Under the pieces are notes generated by a model. The model searched no databases, was not told the DNA's origin, and was given only the letters and a program-made list of their open reading frames with translations. The position numbers were made by a program, and so were the translations under genes. This document shows positions 55,226-64,000 of a DNA stretch of 64,000 bases, piece by piece (position 1 is the first letter of the stretch; the number at the start of each line of letters is the position of its first letter). The stretch comes from Sphingobium lignivorans (GTDB lineage Bacteria > Pseudomonadota > Alphaproteobacteria > Sphingomonadales > Sphingomonadaceae): NCBI RefSeq assembly GCF_014203955.1, contig NZ_JACHKA010000001.1, positions 3,880,001-3,944,000 of the forward strand, written 5' to 3'.

Positions 55226-55421
55226 GATTCAATTCCCTTTTACCTGTTGCCATGCATCAGAGCGTGAACGCCGTTTGCCTGCCGCATTGCGAAAAGAAAG
55301 TCGATGTGGAATGCAAGTCGTCGTCGCGTTGACGGATTCCCGCCTAAGGGCCTCATCGTGAAGTTTTTGTATCTTTCCGCGAGATATCGTTCCCTGCGCG
55401 CGGCAATTTGAAGGATTGTTG

Positions 55422-56354
55422 ATGAAACGGGTGATCGTCTCGGGAATGCCGCGAAGCGGCACAAGCTGGACCGCCAAGGCCCTCTCCTTCGCACCGGGCT
55501 TCACTTACTATCGCGAACCGGACAACTCGGATCATGTGCCCGGCGCACCGGGCCCGGACTATTGGAACCTCTATCTGAAGGCGGGGGACGACCACCCTCT
55601 CTACCAGGCGCACATGGACCGTGCGCTGAGCGGGCAGGTGGCGACGAGCTTCACGATGAAGGAGGATCAGGGACCGCTGATCGAGCGGCTGCCCCCGCGC
55701 CTGCGCGGCCTCGGGGATCGCTGGCCCGCGCTCTACATGCGCAAGCCCCACGTCCTGGTGAAGCTGATTCGCGCCAATCTCACCCTCGACTGGCTGGCCG
55801 CACGCTATCCCGAAGCCCGGATCGTGAGCCTCGTGCGTCATCCGGTCGGCCAGTTCGCCAGCTATCAGAAACTCGGCTGGGACGTGGACCCCACGAGCCT
55901 GCTGAACGACGATCGACTTGTTTCCGAGCATCTCGCGCCCTTCACCGATCTCATCCGCTCGGCCGGCACTTTCTGGGAACGGGCGGGCGCGCTATGGGGC
56001 GCCACCATGCGCGTTTCCTACCGACAGGCGGCGCAAGGGGCGGGTTATCATGTCGTTCCCTTCGAATGGCTTTGCGCGGATGGCCCGGCGCGGCTCGAGG
56101 CGCTGTCGGATCGGCTCGGCATGGCGTGGACGCCGGCGGCCAGCCAGTTCGCGGAGCCGGAACGCGGCGCCGAAGAAGGCTCAGCCTATTCGCTCCGGCG
56201 CGACTCCCGCTCCCAGATCGATAAATGGCGCAAGTTCGTTGCACCAGAGGACATCGAAGCGTGCCGGGCCTTTGCCGAACCTTTCGGCGTTCCGGTGTAT
56301 GACGGCTTCGATCCATGGAAGGCCGAGCCGATATGGAGCGGAACGCCCCGCTGA
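55422..56354 (+). CDS. Sulfotransferase family protein
   Basis: A 310-residue PAPS-dependent sulfotransferase-like enzyme. The 5'-phosphosulfate loop is GMPRSGTSWTAKAL at 8-21, and the 3'-phosphate site is RIVSLVRHPVGQFASYQKLG near 139-158. The C-terminal RRDSRSQIDKWRKFVAPEDIEACRAFAEPFGVPVY is common in carbohydrate sulfotransferases. AAGGA precedes the ATG; two in-frame TTG codons lie just before it. Divergent from the flippase gene, it probably decorates a sugar polymer made by its neighbours. Confidence 0.85.
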   Translation: MKRVIVSGMPRSGTSWTAKALSFAPGFTYYREPDNSDHVPGAPGPDYWNLYLKAGDDHPLYQAHMDRALSGQVATSFTMKEDQGPLIERLPPRLRGLGDRWPALYMRKPHVLVKLIRANLTLDWLAARYPEARIVSLVRHPVGQFASYQKLGWDVDPTSLLNDDRLVSEHLAPFTDLIRSAGTFWERAGALWGATMRVSYRQAAQGAGYHVVPFEWLCADGPARLEALSDRLGMAWTPAASQFAEPERGAEEGSAYSLRRDSRSQIDKWRKFVAPEDIEACRAFAEPFGVPVYDGFDPWKAEPIWSGTPR

Positions 56355-56417
56355 GAAGACAGACAATCATGGCGACACCGGACAGTGGGACAGAGCCGGT
56401 GTCGCGGAGGGAGAAAC

Positions 56418-57344
56418 ATGGCCATTTCGCCGTTCGTCACGGTCATCATCTGCACGCGCAACCGCGCGGAATCGCTGGCGCGCACGCTGGATTCGCTCGT
56501 CACTGCGGCGGCGCGCATGAGCGAGTCCTGGGAACTTCTCGTGGTGGACAATGGCAGCACCGATGCGACGCCCGAGGTCATCGAGCGCTTCGCCGGCCGC
56601 TTGCCGATCAGGCGCGTGTGGCAACCGGTCGCCGGCCTGTCCAACGCGCGCAATGCCGGCGTGGCGGAATCGAAAGGGGATTATGTTCTCTGGACCGACG
56701 ACGATGTCCTTGTCGATGAGAACTGGCTCGCCGCCTGGTCCCGCGCCTTCCGCGAACGCCCCGGCGACGCGGTGTTCGGCGGGCGTACGGAGCCGGTGTT
56801 TGAAGAGCCGCGCGAGCCCTGGTTCACGGAGAACCGCAAGGTGCTGCGGGGATTGCTGGCTATCCGGGACCGCCCCGAATGGACGGAGGTCACGCCCTCC
56901 CGTCTTCCCTGGGGGCTCAATTATGCCGTGCGCGGCGCCGAGCAACGCGCGCAGCCTTATGATCCCGAACTGGGAGTCGCGCCCGGCCGCCGCCGCGGCG
57001 GCGAGGAAGTGGCAGTCATCAAGGCCATTCTGGCGCAGGGCGGCACGGGAAGCTGGGTCTGGGACGCGACCGTGCTTCACATCATTCCGGCCGAGCGCCA
57101 GACCGAAAGCTATATCCGCACCTTCTACGAGGCCGTGGGGTTCGACAATCCCATTCGCGGCGTGCGCACGGGGCTCCCTGCTCGCGCGCGCGCCGTGCTC
57201 TCGACGCTCCGGGTGCTGGCCGAATCGGGCCTGGCCTATCGGCGCACCCGCAAGCATGACCGGCGCGAAGCCGTGCAATGGCTGGTGCTCAATGCACGCG
57301 CATCGGGCAGCCTGCGCCGTCACCTCGGCTATCGTTCGATCTAG
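56418..57344 (+). CDS. Glycosyltransferase family 2
   Basis: A 308-residue GT-A enzyme: FVTVIICTRNRAESLARTLDSL at the N-terminus, LLVVDNGSTDATPEVI, and the metal-binding DDD in VLWTDDDVLVDENWL near 98-110. The acceptor half includes GLNYAVRGAEQRAQPYDPELG and a late EEVAVIKAIL. GGAGGGAGA precedes the ATG. It is followed two bases after its stop by a second GT2 gene. Confidence 0.9.
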   Translation: MAISPFVTVIICTRNRAESLARTLDSLVTAAARMSESWELLVVDNGSTDATPEVIERFAGRLPIRRVWQPVAGLSNARNAGVAESKGDYVLWTDDDVLVDENWLAAWSRAFRERPGDAVFGGRTEPVFEEPREPWFTENRKVLRGLLAIRDRPEWTEVTPSRLPWGLNYAVRGAEQRAQPYDPELGVAPGRRRGGEEVAVIKAILAQGGTGSWVWDATVLHIIPAERQTESYIRTFYEAVGFDNPIRGVRTGLPARARAVLSTLRVLAESGLAYRRTRKHDRREAVQWLVLNARASGSLRRHLGYRSI

Positions 57345-57346
57345 CG

Positions 57347-58300
57347 ATGGATGCCACCGCACAGAGCCCGCAGCCGGGCAAGCCCGCCGTCTCGGTGGTC
57401 CTGCCGCTGTACAACAAGCGGGCCACGATCGAGCGGGCGGTGCGATCCGTGCTTGGCCAGAGCGTCGCGGACATCGAGGTCATTGTCGTCGATGACGGCA
57501 GCACGGACGCATCGATGGACGTGGTCCGCGCGATCGACGACAGTCGCATCCGGTGCCTCACCCAGCGCAATCAGGGTCCGGGCGTCGCCAGGAACACCGG
57601 CGCGGCGGCCGCGCGGGCGCCGCTGATCGCCTTCCTCGACAGCGATGACGAATGGCGCAGAGATTTCCTCGCCAGCGCCCTCGCCGCGCTGGCGACTTCT
57701 CCGCAGGCCGGCGCTTATGTCTGCGGCTATGACAGCGGCGCTTTCCGCGCCCAGCGCCCCAACAAGGTCGCGGCGCTCGTCGACCGGGCCACGACGCGCG
57801 GTCTCGACCCGCAGGCAAGTGGCGAGGCCATCAAGCAGATGGTGGATGCGCTGCATTCCAGCTGCGTCGTCATCCGCAAGACGCTTTTCGACCGGATCGG
57901 CGGCTATTTCGCCCGCTATCGCTGCCTGTATGGCGAGGATTCATGGCTCTGGCTGCAAGTGCTCTTCGCCGGGCCGATCCACTGGGATCCTGCCGAGCAT
58001 GTGCTTTTCCATGTCGAGGATTCCGCGCTCGGCTTCGCGCATCGCGGCGGCCGGAAACGGCCTCGCCCGATCTCCTCGCACCCCGATCTTCTGCTCGATG
58101 GCTGCCCGCCCGATCTGCGGGACGCGATGAGTCGCGCCATCGCGCGCTTCGTGGCCCTCGATCTGCCCCTGCTCAATGCCGCCCATGCCTATATCGCGGC
58201 CTATCGGCTGCGCAGGCTGCACGGCATGCCGGCGATCCGTGGGCTGGTGGCGGACCTTGGCGGCCGGGTCCGCAACAAGATCGGCTTCGGGACGCGGTGA
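57347..58300 (+). CDS. Glycosyltransferase family 2
   Basis: A 317-residue GT-A enzyme: AVSVVLPLYNKRATIERAVRSVLGQS, VIVVDDGSTDASM, NQGPGVARNTGAAAAR and the DxD-type motif LIAFLDSDDEWR near 98-109. The acceptor half contains CLYGEDSWLWLQVLFAGPIHW. The ATG lies two bases after the stop of the preceding GT2 gene, so the two are coupled. It is convergent with cobT. Confidence 0.9.
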   Translation: MDATAQSPQPGKPAVSVVLPLYNKRATIERAVRSVLGQSVADIEVIVVDDGSTDASMDVVRAIDDSRIRCLTQRNQGPGVARNTGAAAARAPLIAFLDSDDEWRRDFLASALAALATSPQAGAYVCGYDSGAFRAQRPNKVAALVDRATTRGLDPQASGEAIKQMVDALHSSCVVIRKTLFDRIGGYFARYRCLYGEDSWLWLQVLFAGPIHWDPAEHVLFHVEDSALGFAHRGGRKRPRPISSHPDLLLDGCPPDLRDAMSRAIARFVALDLPLLNAAHAYIAAYRLRRLHGMPAIRGLVADLGGRVRNKIGFGTR

Positions 58301-58333
58301 ACTGCCAGGACGACCTGTCCCGGGTCCCTGCGT

Positions 58334-60160
58334 TCAATCCTTGTCGAACAGGGCCGCGAGCTGCTCCACCATCGCGCCGCCAAGCTGCTCGGCATCCATG
58401 ATCGTGACGGCGCGCTTGTAATAGCGCGTCACGTCATGGCCGATGCCGATGGCGATCAGCTCGACCGGCGACCGGCTCTCGATCCACGCGATCACTTGCC
58501 GCAGATGCCGCTCCAGATAGGTGCCGTTGTTGACCGAAAGCGTCGAATCGTCGACCGGCGCGCCATCGGAGATGACCATCAGGATGCGCCGCTCCTCGGG
58601 CCGGGCAAGCAGCCGTCCATGGGCCCAGAGCAGCGCCTCGCCGTCGATATTCTCCTTGAGCAGCCCTTCGCGCATCATCAGACCCAGATTGGCCTTGGCG
58701 CGGCGCCAGGGTTCATCCGCCTGCTTATAGATGATGTGCCGCAGGTCATTCAGCCGGCCGGGCTTGGGTGGCCGCCCGGCGGCAAGCCACTGCTCGCGGC
58801 TCTGCCCGCCTTTCCAGGCCCGCGTGGTGAAGCCGAGGATCTCGGTCTTCACGCCGCAGCGCTCCAGCGTGCGAGCCATGATGTCCGCGCTGATCGCCGC
58901 GATGCCGATGGGGCGGCCGCGCATGGAACCGGAATTGTCGATGAGCAGCGTGACCACGGTATCCCGGAAATCGGTATCGCGCTCCATTTTGTAGGACAGC
59001 GAATGGGCGGGATTAACGACCACGCGAGCGAGGCGCGCGGCATCGAGCAGCCCTTCCTCCTGATCGAAATCCCAGCTGCGGTTCTGCTGGGCCAGCAGCC
59101 GCCGCTGCAGCCTGTGCGCCAGCTTGGAGACGGCGCCCTGAAACGGAGCGAGCTGCTGGTCGAGGAAGCCGCGCAGGCGCACCAGTTCATCGACATCGCA
59201 CAAGTCGCGCGCGCCCACGGTTTCATCGAACTTGGTGGTGTAGGCCGTGTAATTGAAGTCGGGCGGCAGGTCCGAGAAGGGACGGTTCGGCCGCACCGGC
59301 ATGACGCCCTCGTCGTCCTGCGCGTCGCCATCGCCCTCGTCGTCCGAATCCGAATCGTCATCCTGACGATCCTCGGTCATTTCCTCGCCCGATTCGCCCT
59401 TGTCTTCGCCGCGCGTCTCGGCGCGGGACTGGTCGTCATCCTCGGGCTGCTCGTCCTGATCCTGCTCGTCCTGCTGCTCCTGCTCGCCTTCCTCGCTTTC
59501 CTCATCCTCATCGGGCGATTCGGGCGGGACCTCGGCGCGCACGAGCTCGAGATGCTCGAGCATGGACATCACCTTGTCCTGGAACGCGGCCTGATCGTCG
59601 AGGCAGAGCGCCAGTCCCTCGAAATCCGTCGCGGCCTTCTCGTCGATCCACTCGCGCAGATATTCGATGCCCTTGAGCGCTTCGGGGGGCGGTGCCTGCC
59701 CGGTCAGCCGCTCGCGCAGCAAGAGGGCGACGGCGCCCTGAATGGGCACTTCGCTCGCCGACTGGGCCCGCGTGATGGGATCGGCATGCGTGCGCATGTC
59801 GAGCGCGGCCGCGAGATTCGCCCGCATGCCGGGATAGTTCCGGGAACCCAGAGCCTCGTAGCGGACCATCTCGACCGCATCATAGACTGCCCGCGCCGCC
59901 GGCTGGGCAGGCGCGCGACTGGCATGGAGCCGCGCATCATGATGACGAAGCTTCAGCGCGAAGCTGTCCGCGAAACCACGGGCGAGCGCCACCTGCTCGG
60001 GCGGCAGGCCGCGCGTGGGCGTGGGCACCTTGATCTGCTTTCCGACCAGATGAGGGGCATCGGCCGTGAAGCCGAGCTCGACTTCCGGGTCGTGCGCGAT
60101 GGAGCGGGAAGCGCCGGCAAGGACATCCTTGAAGCGATCAAGCAGGGAACGGTCGGCCAT
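58334..60160 (-). CDS. cobT: CobT-type vWA protein (cobaltochelatase subunit CobT)
   Basis: A 608-residue protein. The N-terminal domain ([22 protein letters not shown] onward) is typical of CobT. A strongly acidic linker lies at about 205-290 (runs of D, E and Q), and the C-terminal vWA domain has the MIDAS-type DNSGSMRG and [12 protein letters not shown]. In B12 synthesis CobT and the AAA+ protein CobS drive cobalt insertion by CobN. No cobN or other cob gene is visible in this window. The start at 60160 matches the family N-terminus. It is separated from cobS by two plus-strand PEP-CTERM genes. Confidence 0.92.
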   Translation of the reverse strand: MADRSLLDRFKDVLAGASRSIAHDPEVELGFTADAPHLVGKQIKVPTPTRGLPPEQVALARGFADSFALKLRHHDARLHASRAPAQPAARAVYDAVEMVRYEALGSRNYPGMRANLAAALDMRTHADPITRAQSASEVPIQGAVALLLRERLTGQAPPPEALKGIEYLREWIDEKAATDFEGLALCLDDQAAFQDKVMSMLEHLELVRAEVPPESPDEDEESEEGEQEQQDEQDQDEQPEDDDQSRAETRGEDKGESGEEMTEDRQDDDSDSDDEGDGDAQDDEGVMPVRPNRPFSDLPPDFNYTAYTTKFDETVGARDLCDVDELVRLRGFLDQQLAPFQGAVSKLAHRLQRRLLAQQNRSWDFDQEEGLLDAARLARVVVNPAHSLSYKMERDTDFRDTVVTLLIDNSGSMRGRPIGIAAISADIMARTLERCGVKTEILGFTTRAWKGGQSREQWLAAGRPPKPGRLNDLRHIIYKQADEPWRRAKANLGLMMREGLLKENIDGEALLWAHGRLLARPEERRILMVISDGAPVDDSTLSVNNGTYLERHLRQVIAWIESRSPVELIAIGIGHDVTRYYKRAVTIMDAEQLGGAMVEQLAALFDKD

Positions 60161-60404
60161 GCGGATGGGGCTGAGCCAGGCTTGCCCGGCTGTCAAGCCT
60201 CTCGCCGCCGCGCGGACCGCCTGCAAGGTCGCTCGTTCGCCTCGTTAACTTCTTCGCTCGCCGCTGTCTCGCCGCGAGACAGCGGGAAAAGACCAGGGAA
60301 TTTCGTGGTTAAGCGCGTTTATGATCGGCCCCGCCTCCCCTAACTCCGCATCGGGGACATCGCCGCAAGCACCCGTTCGCGGTTTGCAAAGGAAGCCACA
60401 GCCC

Positions 60405-60977
60405 ATGATCCGCGTCGTCAGCCTTATCGCCATCGCCATGGCCACCGCATCGCTGCCAGCGCAAGGCGCGCAGGCGACCGTCACGATCAACGGGCGGATC
60501 AGCCAGGTGGTCGGCGCGCTTCACAGCAGCGCCCATCTCTCGCCCGACGGCTTCGCCTTCTCCGTCCGGAACGGCGCCACCACGCAGCAGCTGTTCACCG
60601 GCATCGAAGGTGTCCGCGCGTTCAACCAGATCGGCCAGCTGAACAGCTGGGCCAACGGTTTTGGCAGCTCTTCCTACGGCTCGGGCTACAGCTTCACCCA
60701 TTCCGTGCTCGGCAGCTACTTTAACCAGGGCCAACAGGGCGGCGGCTATCGCTTCACGCACAGCGTGCTCAACAGCTATTTCGGATCGCCCTCGCCGGAG
60801 CCGGCCCTGACCGCCCAGCTGAGTTTCGCCGAACCGCTGTCCGAGCCCCTCCCCACCGAGGTCGCGCCGATTGCCGGCACCGTCCCCGAGCCCGCCACAT
60901 GGGCCATGCTCATTGCGGGCTTCGCGGGGATCGGCGCCCTGATGCGCCGCCGGTCGCACGTCGCCAGCCTGGCCTGA
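60405..60977 (+). CDS. PEP-CTERM sorting-domain protein with internal repeat
   Basis: A 190-residue exported protein: signal peptide to about residue 25 (ASLPAQGAQA), then a Gly/Ser-rich body holding two copies of a 13-residue unit, GYSFTHSVLGSYF (94-106) and GYRFTHSVLNSYF (114-126). A C-terminal sorting signal VPEPATWAMLIAGFAGIGALMRRR-type completes it. Such proteins are cut and anchored by an exosortase; none is in the window. AAGGAAG precedes the ATG. Confidence 0.85.
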   Translation: MIRVVSLIAIAMATASLPAQGAQATVTINGRISQVVGALHSSAHLSPDGFAFSVRNGATTQQLFTGIEGVRAFNQIGQLNSWANGFGSSSYGSGYSFTHSVLGSYFNQGQQGGGYRFTHSVLNSYFGSPSPEPALTAQLSFAEPLSEPLPTEVAPIAGTVPEPATWAMLIAGFAGIGALMRRRSHVASLA

Positions 60978-61026
60978 TCCGTCAGGCCGGCCCGCCGCGC
61001 GGACCCCCTATCACCGGGCGGCCTGA
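60971..61026 (+). terminator. Two mutually exclusive hairpins at the PEP-CTERM stop
   Basis: GGCCTGA (60971-60977, containing the stop codon) can pair with TCAGGCC (60982-60988). The latter can pair instead with GGCCTGA at 61020-61026, in a longer stem extended by CCCG/CGGG. Neither stem has a T-run. The arrangement resembles an attenuator or a translation-sensitive 3' hairpin. Confidence 0.4.
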
Positions 61027-61477
61027 TCCCCGTGGAGACGCGGACGCCGTTGTGCCGCGCACAATCAGGTCATGGCAAAGCGTGCACAGCTTATCGACGC
61101 TTTCGGCGCTTCGTGCCGGTAAAGCCGCCCAACAAATGCATGAAATTCAATCGGAAAGATTCGGCATCCGCTTGTCGCCGAGTGCCTGAAGAGCCCATGA
61201 ATCCGGGCTTTCCTGGCCTTTCCGGAGCCACGACGGGCCGAAGCATCCGCGCCCGCAACGGACTGATCTGGCGATCCGGACCGGCTCCGGCCGGATTTGT
61301 CACGGGCCGTTAACTATGGCAAAGTTCTCCTGCTGCATCGCAATGAGAGCGATGACTGGTCGCTGATTCCGACGGCATTTTGCCGAGTGGAGCGGAAGAT
61401 GAAGGCGCTGCAGCGACATCGAGCGTAACCGCGGCTCGGCCTCGCGAGAGGTCCGCCGCAAACAAGTGGGAGAACGC
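61027..61477. other. Gene-free interval before second PEP-CTERM gene
   Basis: About 450 bp without a credible gene. Short open frames here have no family resemblance. Some AT-rich spots (61310-61330, with GTTAAC) may serve as promoter for the gene at 61478. I see no convincing -24/-12 sigma-54 element. Confidence 0.5.
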
Positions 61478-61834
61478 ATGTTCAAGACTGCGCTCATGAT
61501 GACGGCCGCCTCTGCCGTGTTGCTGGCGACTGCGCCGGCAGCGGCAACGGTGACGCTATCCGGGACCCCGGTGGCATCCTCCTCCCCGTTCGGGGAGAAG
61601 AGCGATTCCACGTTCAGCTGGGTCAACATCAAGCCCGGCGTATGGGCTTTTGAACCCGGAAAGCCGACCGTGTTCGAGGCAAGGGGCGGACCGGCTCCGA
61701 TCACCGATTTCGATGAGGTCACGGCGCTGCCCGAGCCGATGAGCTGGGGTATGATGCTGATCGGTCTCACCGCCGTCGGCTGGACCTTGCGCACGCGCAA
61801 GCGTTCGGAGCAGAGGATCGTCTCCTTCGTTTGA
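61478..61834 (+). CDS. Short PEP-CTERM-type exported protein
   Basis: A 118-residue protein with signal peptide MFKTALMMTAASAVLLATAPAAA and a mature part of about 70 residues (VTLSGTPVASSSPFGEKSD ... NIKPGVWAFEPGKPTVFEA). The C-terminal tripartite sorting signal is LPEPMSWGMMLIGLTAVGW followed by RTRKRS. GTGGGAGAA precedes the ATG. It is followed by a strong terminator. Confidence 0.82.
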   Translation: MFKTALMMTAASAVLLATAPAAATVTLSGTPVASSSPFGEKSDSTFSWVNIKPGVWAFEPGKPTVFEARGGPAPITDFDEVTALPEPMSWGMMLIGLTAVGWTLRTRKRSEQRIVSFV

Positions 61835-61854
61835 GACGCCCCGTCAAATGATCG

Positions 61855-61891
61855 AAAGGGCGGCCCTATGCGGGGCCGCCCTTTCTTTTTT
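61855..61891 (+). terminator. Intrinsic terminator
   Basis: AAAGGGCGGCCC and GGGCCGCCCTTT form a perfect 12-bp stem around TATGCG, followed by CTTTTTT. A classical rho-independent terminator 21 bp after the PEP-CTERM stop. Confidence 0.92.
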
Positions 61892-61956
61892 CCGATGATT
61901 TTGACGGGACCAACCGGCGCCTCATGGACCGGCGCGCGAACCCGTCACGCGATCCT

Positions 61957-62964
61957 TCAGTCAGCCTTGGCCGCCACGCTTTCCGGCAGATCCTTGCCGA
62001 AGACGCGCTGATAATATTCGGCCACGAGTGCACGCTCGGCCTCGTCGCACTTGTTGAGGAACGACAGCCGGAACGCGAAACCCACATCCTTGAAGATCAG
62101 GGCGTTCTGCGCCCAGCTGATGACCGTGCGCGGGCTCATCACGGTCGAGATGTCGCCATTGACGAAGCCCTGCCGGGTAAGCTCGGCGACCCGGATCATG
62201 TTCTGGACTTCCTTGCGGCCGCCCTCGTGATCATATTCGCCGGACTTGGCGAGGACGATCTGCGCCTCGGTTTCGGCGGGCAGGTAATTCAGTGTGACCA
62301 CCAGGTTCCAGCGGTCCATCTGGCCCTGATTGATCTGCTGCGTCCCGTGATAGAGGCCGGTCGTGTCGCCCAGGCCCACCGTGTTGGCGGTGGCGAACAG
62401 GCGGAACCAGGGGCTGGGGCGAATCACCCGGTTCTGGTCGAGCAGCGTCATCTTGCCGTCCGCTTCCAGCACGCGCTGGATGACGAACATGACATCGGGG
62501 CGACCGGCGTCATATTCGTCGAACACCAGCGCGACGGGGCGCTGCAGGGCCCAGGGCAGCAGCCCTTCCTTGAACTCGGTGACCTGCTGGCCATCCTTCA
62601 GCACGATGGCATCGCGCCCGACGAGATCGATGCGGCTGATATGCGCGTCGAGATTGATGCGGATGCAGGGCCAGTTGAGCCGCGCCGCCACCTGCTCGAT
62701 ATGCGTGGATTTACCGGTGCCGTGATAGCCCTGCACCATCACGCGGCGATTGAAGGCGAAGCCGGCGAGAATGGCGAGAGTCGTGTCCGGGTCGAACACA
62801 TAAGCGGGATCGACATCCGGCACCCGCTCGTCCGCTTCGGAGAAAGCCGGGATGGCCATGTCCACATCGATACCGAAGACCTGGCGCGCGTCCACCGTGC
62901 GGTCGGGAGCATCGAGCAGTACTTCGCTGCGCATGTCGGTATTGGTGTTCGGAATATCGGTCAT
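61957..62964 (-). CDS. cobS: CobS-type AAA+ ATPase (cobaltochelatase subunit CobS)
   Basis: A 335-residue MoxR-class AAA+ ATPase: the conserved lead [24 protein letters not shown]-type, Walker [14 protein letters not shown] near 78-90, Walker [13 protein letters not shown], and sensor-region [12 protein letters not shown]. It is the motor partner of CobT. The two genes are commonly adjacent; here 1.8 kb with two antisense PEP-CTERM genes separates them. It starts 83 bp after the Hsp70-family gene ends. Confidence 0.94.
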   Translation of the reverse strand: MTDIPNTNTDMRSEVLLDAPDRTVDARQVFGIDVDMAIPAFSEADERVPDVDPAYVFDPDTTLAILAGFAFNRRVMVQGYHGTGKSTHIEQVAARLNWPCIRINLDAHISRIDLVGRDAIVLKDGQQVTEFKEGLLPWALQRPVALVFDEYDAGRPDVMFVIQRVLEADGKMTLLDQNRVIRPSPWFRLFATANTVGLGDTTGLYHGTQQINQGQMDRWNLVVTLNYLPAETEAQIVLAKSGEYDHEGGRKEVQNMIRVAELTRQGFVNGDISTVMSPRTVISWAQNALIFKDVGFAFRLSFLNKCDEAERALVAEYYQRVFGKDLPESVAAKAD

Positions 62965-63047
62965 ATCGTCTTTTCCACAGAGTCGAGACTGCCCCTAACC
63001 GATCGGGGAAGCATGTGTCGAGGGACAGGGGCCGTTCACGGCGCCGA

Positions 63048-64000
63048 TCATGCCTCCCATGCGGCGGGATCGTCTTCCTGTCCGATGAGCGCAAGCCCGT
63101 GCGCGATCGACGTCAGCTCGCCCCCGCTGGCGATGCGGCCGGCGCCGAAGCGCGCGTCGAAAAGGCGACGGATCGCCGGGATCAGGGACGATCCCCCGGT
63201 CAGGAAGACCTGGTCGATGTCCGCCTCGGTCACGCCTGCCGCCGCGAGCGCCTGATCGACGGTCGCGTCGATCCGCGCGATGTCCGCCGCGATCCAGCGC
63301 TCGAAATCGGCGCGCTTTATGTCGGCCTCGATGAGGAGGTCCTCCGCCTCGAACCGGAACGAGGCATGCTCCGCCTGCGACAGCGTCCGCTTGAGCGCGC
63401 CGACCGCATCGTAGAGCCGATAGCCCAGTTCCTGCTCGATCAGCATGATCATGCGCCCGATCGCCGCCGGATCGCTCGCGCTGCGCCGGAGACGGTCGAG
63501 CTCGCCCAGCGTCCGCCGGTTGCGCATCAGCGCGAGCCGCGACCAGTCCGCGAAGTCCGCGAAATAGTTGCGCGGGATCTCCAGTAGCTTGTCGAACGAG
63601 CGATAGGTGCCGCCCTTGCCCAGCATGGGCAGGACAAGATGGTCGACGATGCGATAGTCGAACGTGTCGCCCGCGATGCCGATGCCGGCCGAGCCCAGCG
63701 GCTCGCAGCGACGATTCGCGCCTGGCGCAGCGATGCGGACCACGGAGAAATCGCTGGTGCCGCCGCCGAAATCCGCGACGAGAATGGTCGCCGGGCGGGT
63801 GAGCCGGCTTGCATAGCTGAACGCGGCGCCCAGCGGCTCGTACACATAATGGATCCGGGTGCCGAAGGCTCGGAACATGGCGTCGTAACGCTGGCGGGCC
63901 AGTGCCTCGTCCGGCCGCGCGCCGGCATAGCGCACCGGCCGCCCGACAATGATCCGCTCGGGCCGTGCGTCAAGACGGCCGCCGGCATGCGCCACCAGCC
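63048..64000 (-). CDS. Hsp70 family protein (YegD-like), 5' end outside window
   Basis: Partial gene; the frame is still open at the window end, so at least the N-terminal ATPase lobe is missing. The visible part (about 316 residues) has the Hsp70 phosphate-2 and adenosine motifs: ILVADFGGGTSDFSVV and VFLTGGSSLIPAIRRLF. YegD-like features are IIVGRPVRYAG and YEPLGAAFSYA. There is no substrate-binding domain after the ATPase part, as in YegD-type proteins. It is upstream of cobS on the same strand. Confidence 0.88.
   Translation of the reverse strand, partial: LVAHAGGRLDARPERIIVGRPVRYAGARPDEALARQRYDAMFRAFGTRIHYVYEPLGAAFSYASRLTRPATILVADFGGGTSDFSVVRIAAPGANRRCEPLGSAGIGIAGDTFDYRIVDHLVLPMLGKGGTYRSFDKLLEIPRNYFADFADWSRLALMRNRRTLGELDRLRRSASDPAAIGRMIMLIEQELGYRLYDAVGALKRTLSQAEHASFRFEAEDLLIEADIKRADFERWIAADIARIDATVDQALAAAGVTEADIDQVFLTGGSSLIPAIRRLFDARFGAGRIASGGELTSIAHGLALIGQEDDPAAWEA

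Noticed and set aside
61300-61345. Sigma-54 promoter for the second PEP-CTERM gene
   Set aside because: GG and GC elements are present but spaced by 12 bases instead of 10.

Overview
The window looks like a chromosomal segment of a sphingomonad (Alphaproteobacteria, Sphingomonadales). The grounds are the high GC content, a lignostilbene-dioxygenase-type carotenoid oxygenase, a DUF4167 protein, a COQ9-family protein, CobS/CobT, PEP-CTERM proteins, many TTG/GTG starts, and a rib locus whose RibB carries a degenerate GTP-cyclohydrolase domain. The genus is not determined. Most of the window is core metabolism and information processing, with accessory blocks between.

Layout. 0.2-2.6 kb: polysaccharide flippase, CBS protein, small membrane protein. 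2.7-7.3 kb (minus strand): hisS, prfA, prmC and DUF4167. Between prfA and hisS sits a GIY-YIG nuclease gene bracketed by inverted REP-like palindromes. 7.4-12.3 kb: lignostilbene dioxygenase, LLM flavin oxidoreductase, secreted M61 peptidase. 12.3-15.5 kb: ppa and gyrB. 15.6-20.1 kb: IlvD-type dehydratase divergent from an aldo/keto reductase, then three translationally coupled exported NTF2-like paralogues. 20.3-30.7 kb: YezD-like small protein, TonB-dependent receptor, then a LysR regulator heading a 5-oxoprolinase, DUF969, DUF979, DUF2891 block that reads as a 5-oxoproline import and hydrolysis system. 30.8-33.7 kb: subtilisin-type lipoprotein autotransporter and ssb.

33.9-42.8 kb (minus strand): feoAB behind a Fur-box-like site, COQ9, then the riboflavin locus (membrane protein, ribD, ribE; DUF1428; ribB, EamA transporter, ribH), and a TonB-type protein. 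ribB encodes a predicted XRE-like helix-turn-helix fused to DHBP synthase, and a perfect 8+8 bp palindrome lies just upstream of its start codon. I see no FMN riboswitch there. This suggests a self-regulating riboflavin enzyme and is the most interesting hypothesis in the window.

42.8-43.6 kb has no convincing gene but holds nested inverted repeats. 43.6-52.6 kb: gltX, nadE, prs, pabB and a pabC-like gene, an aspartate-type aminotransferase, and an exported MsrA. 52.6-58.3 kb: a polysaccharide block (glycosyltransferase, flippase, sulfotransferase, two GT2 enzymes). 58.3-64 kb: cobT and cobS on the minus strand, separated by two plus-strand PEP-CTERM genes, and an Hsp70-family gene cut by the window end.

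All functions are assigned by reading motifs and recalling families. No database search, folding or alignment was run.
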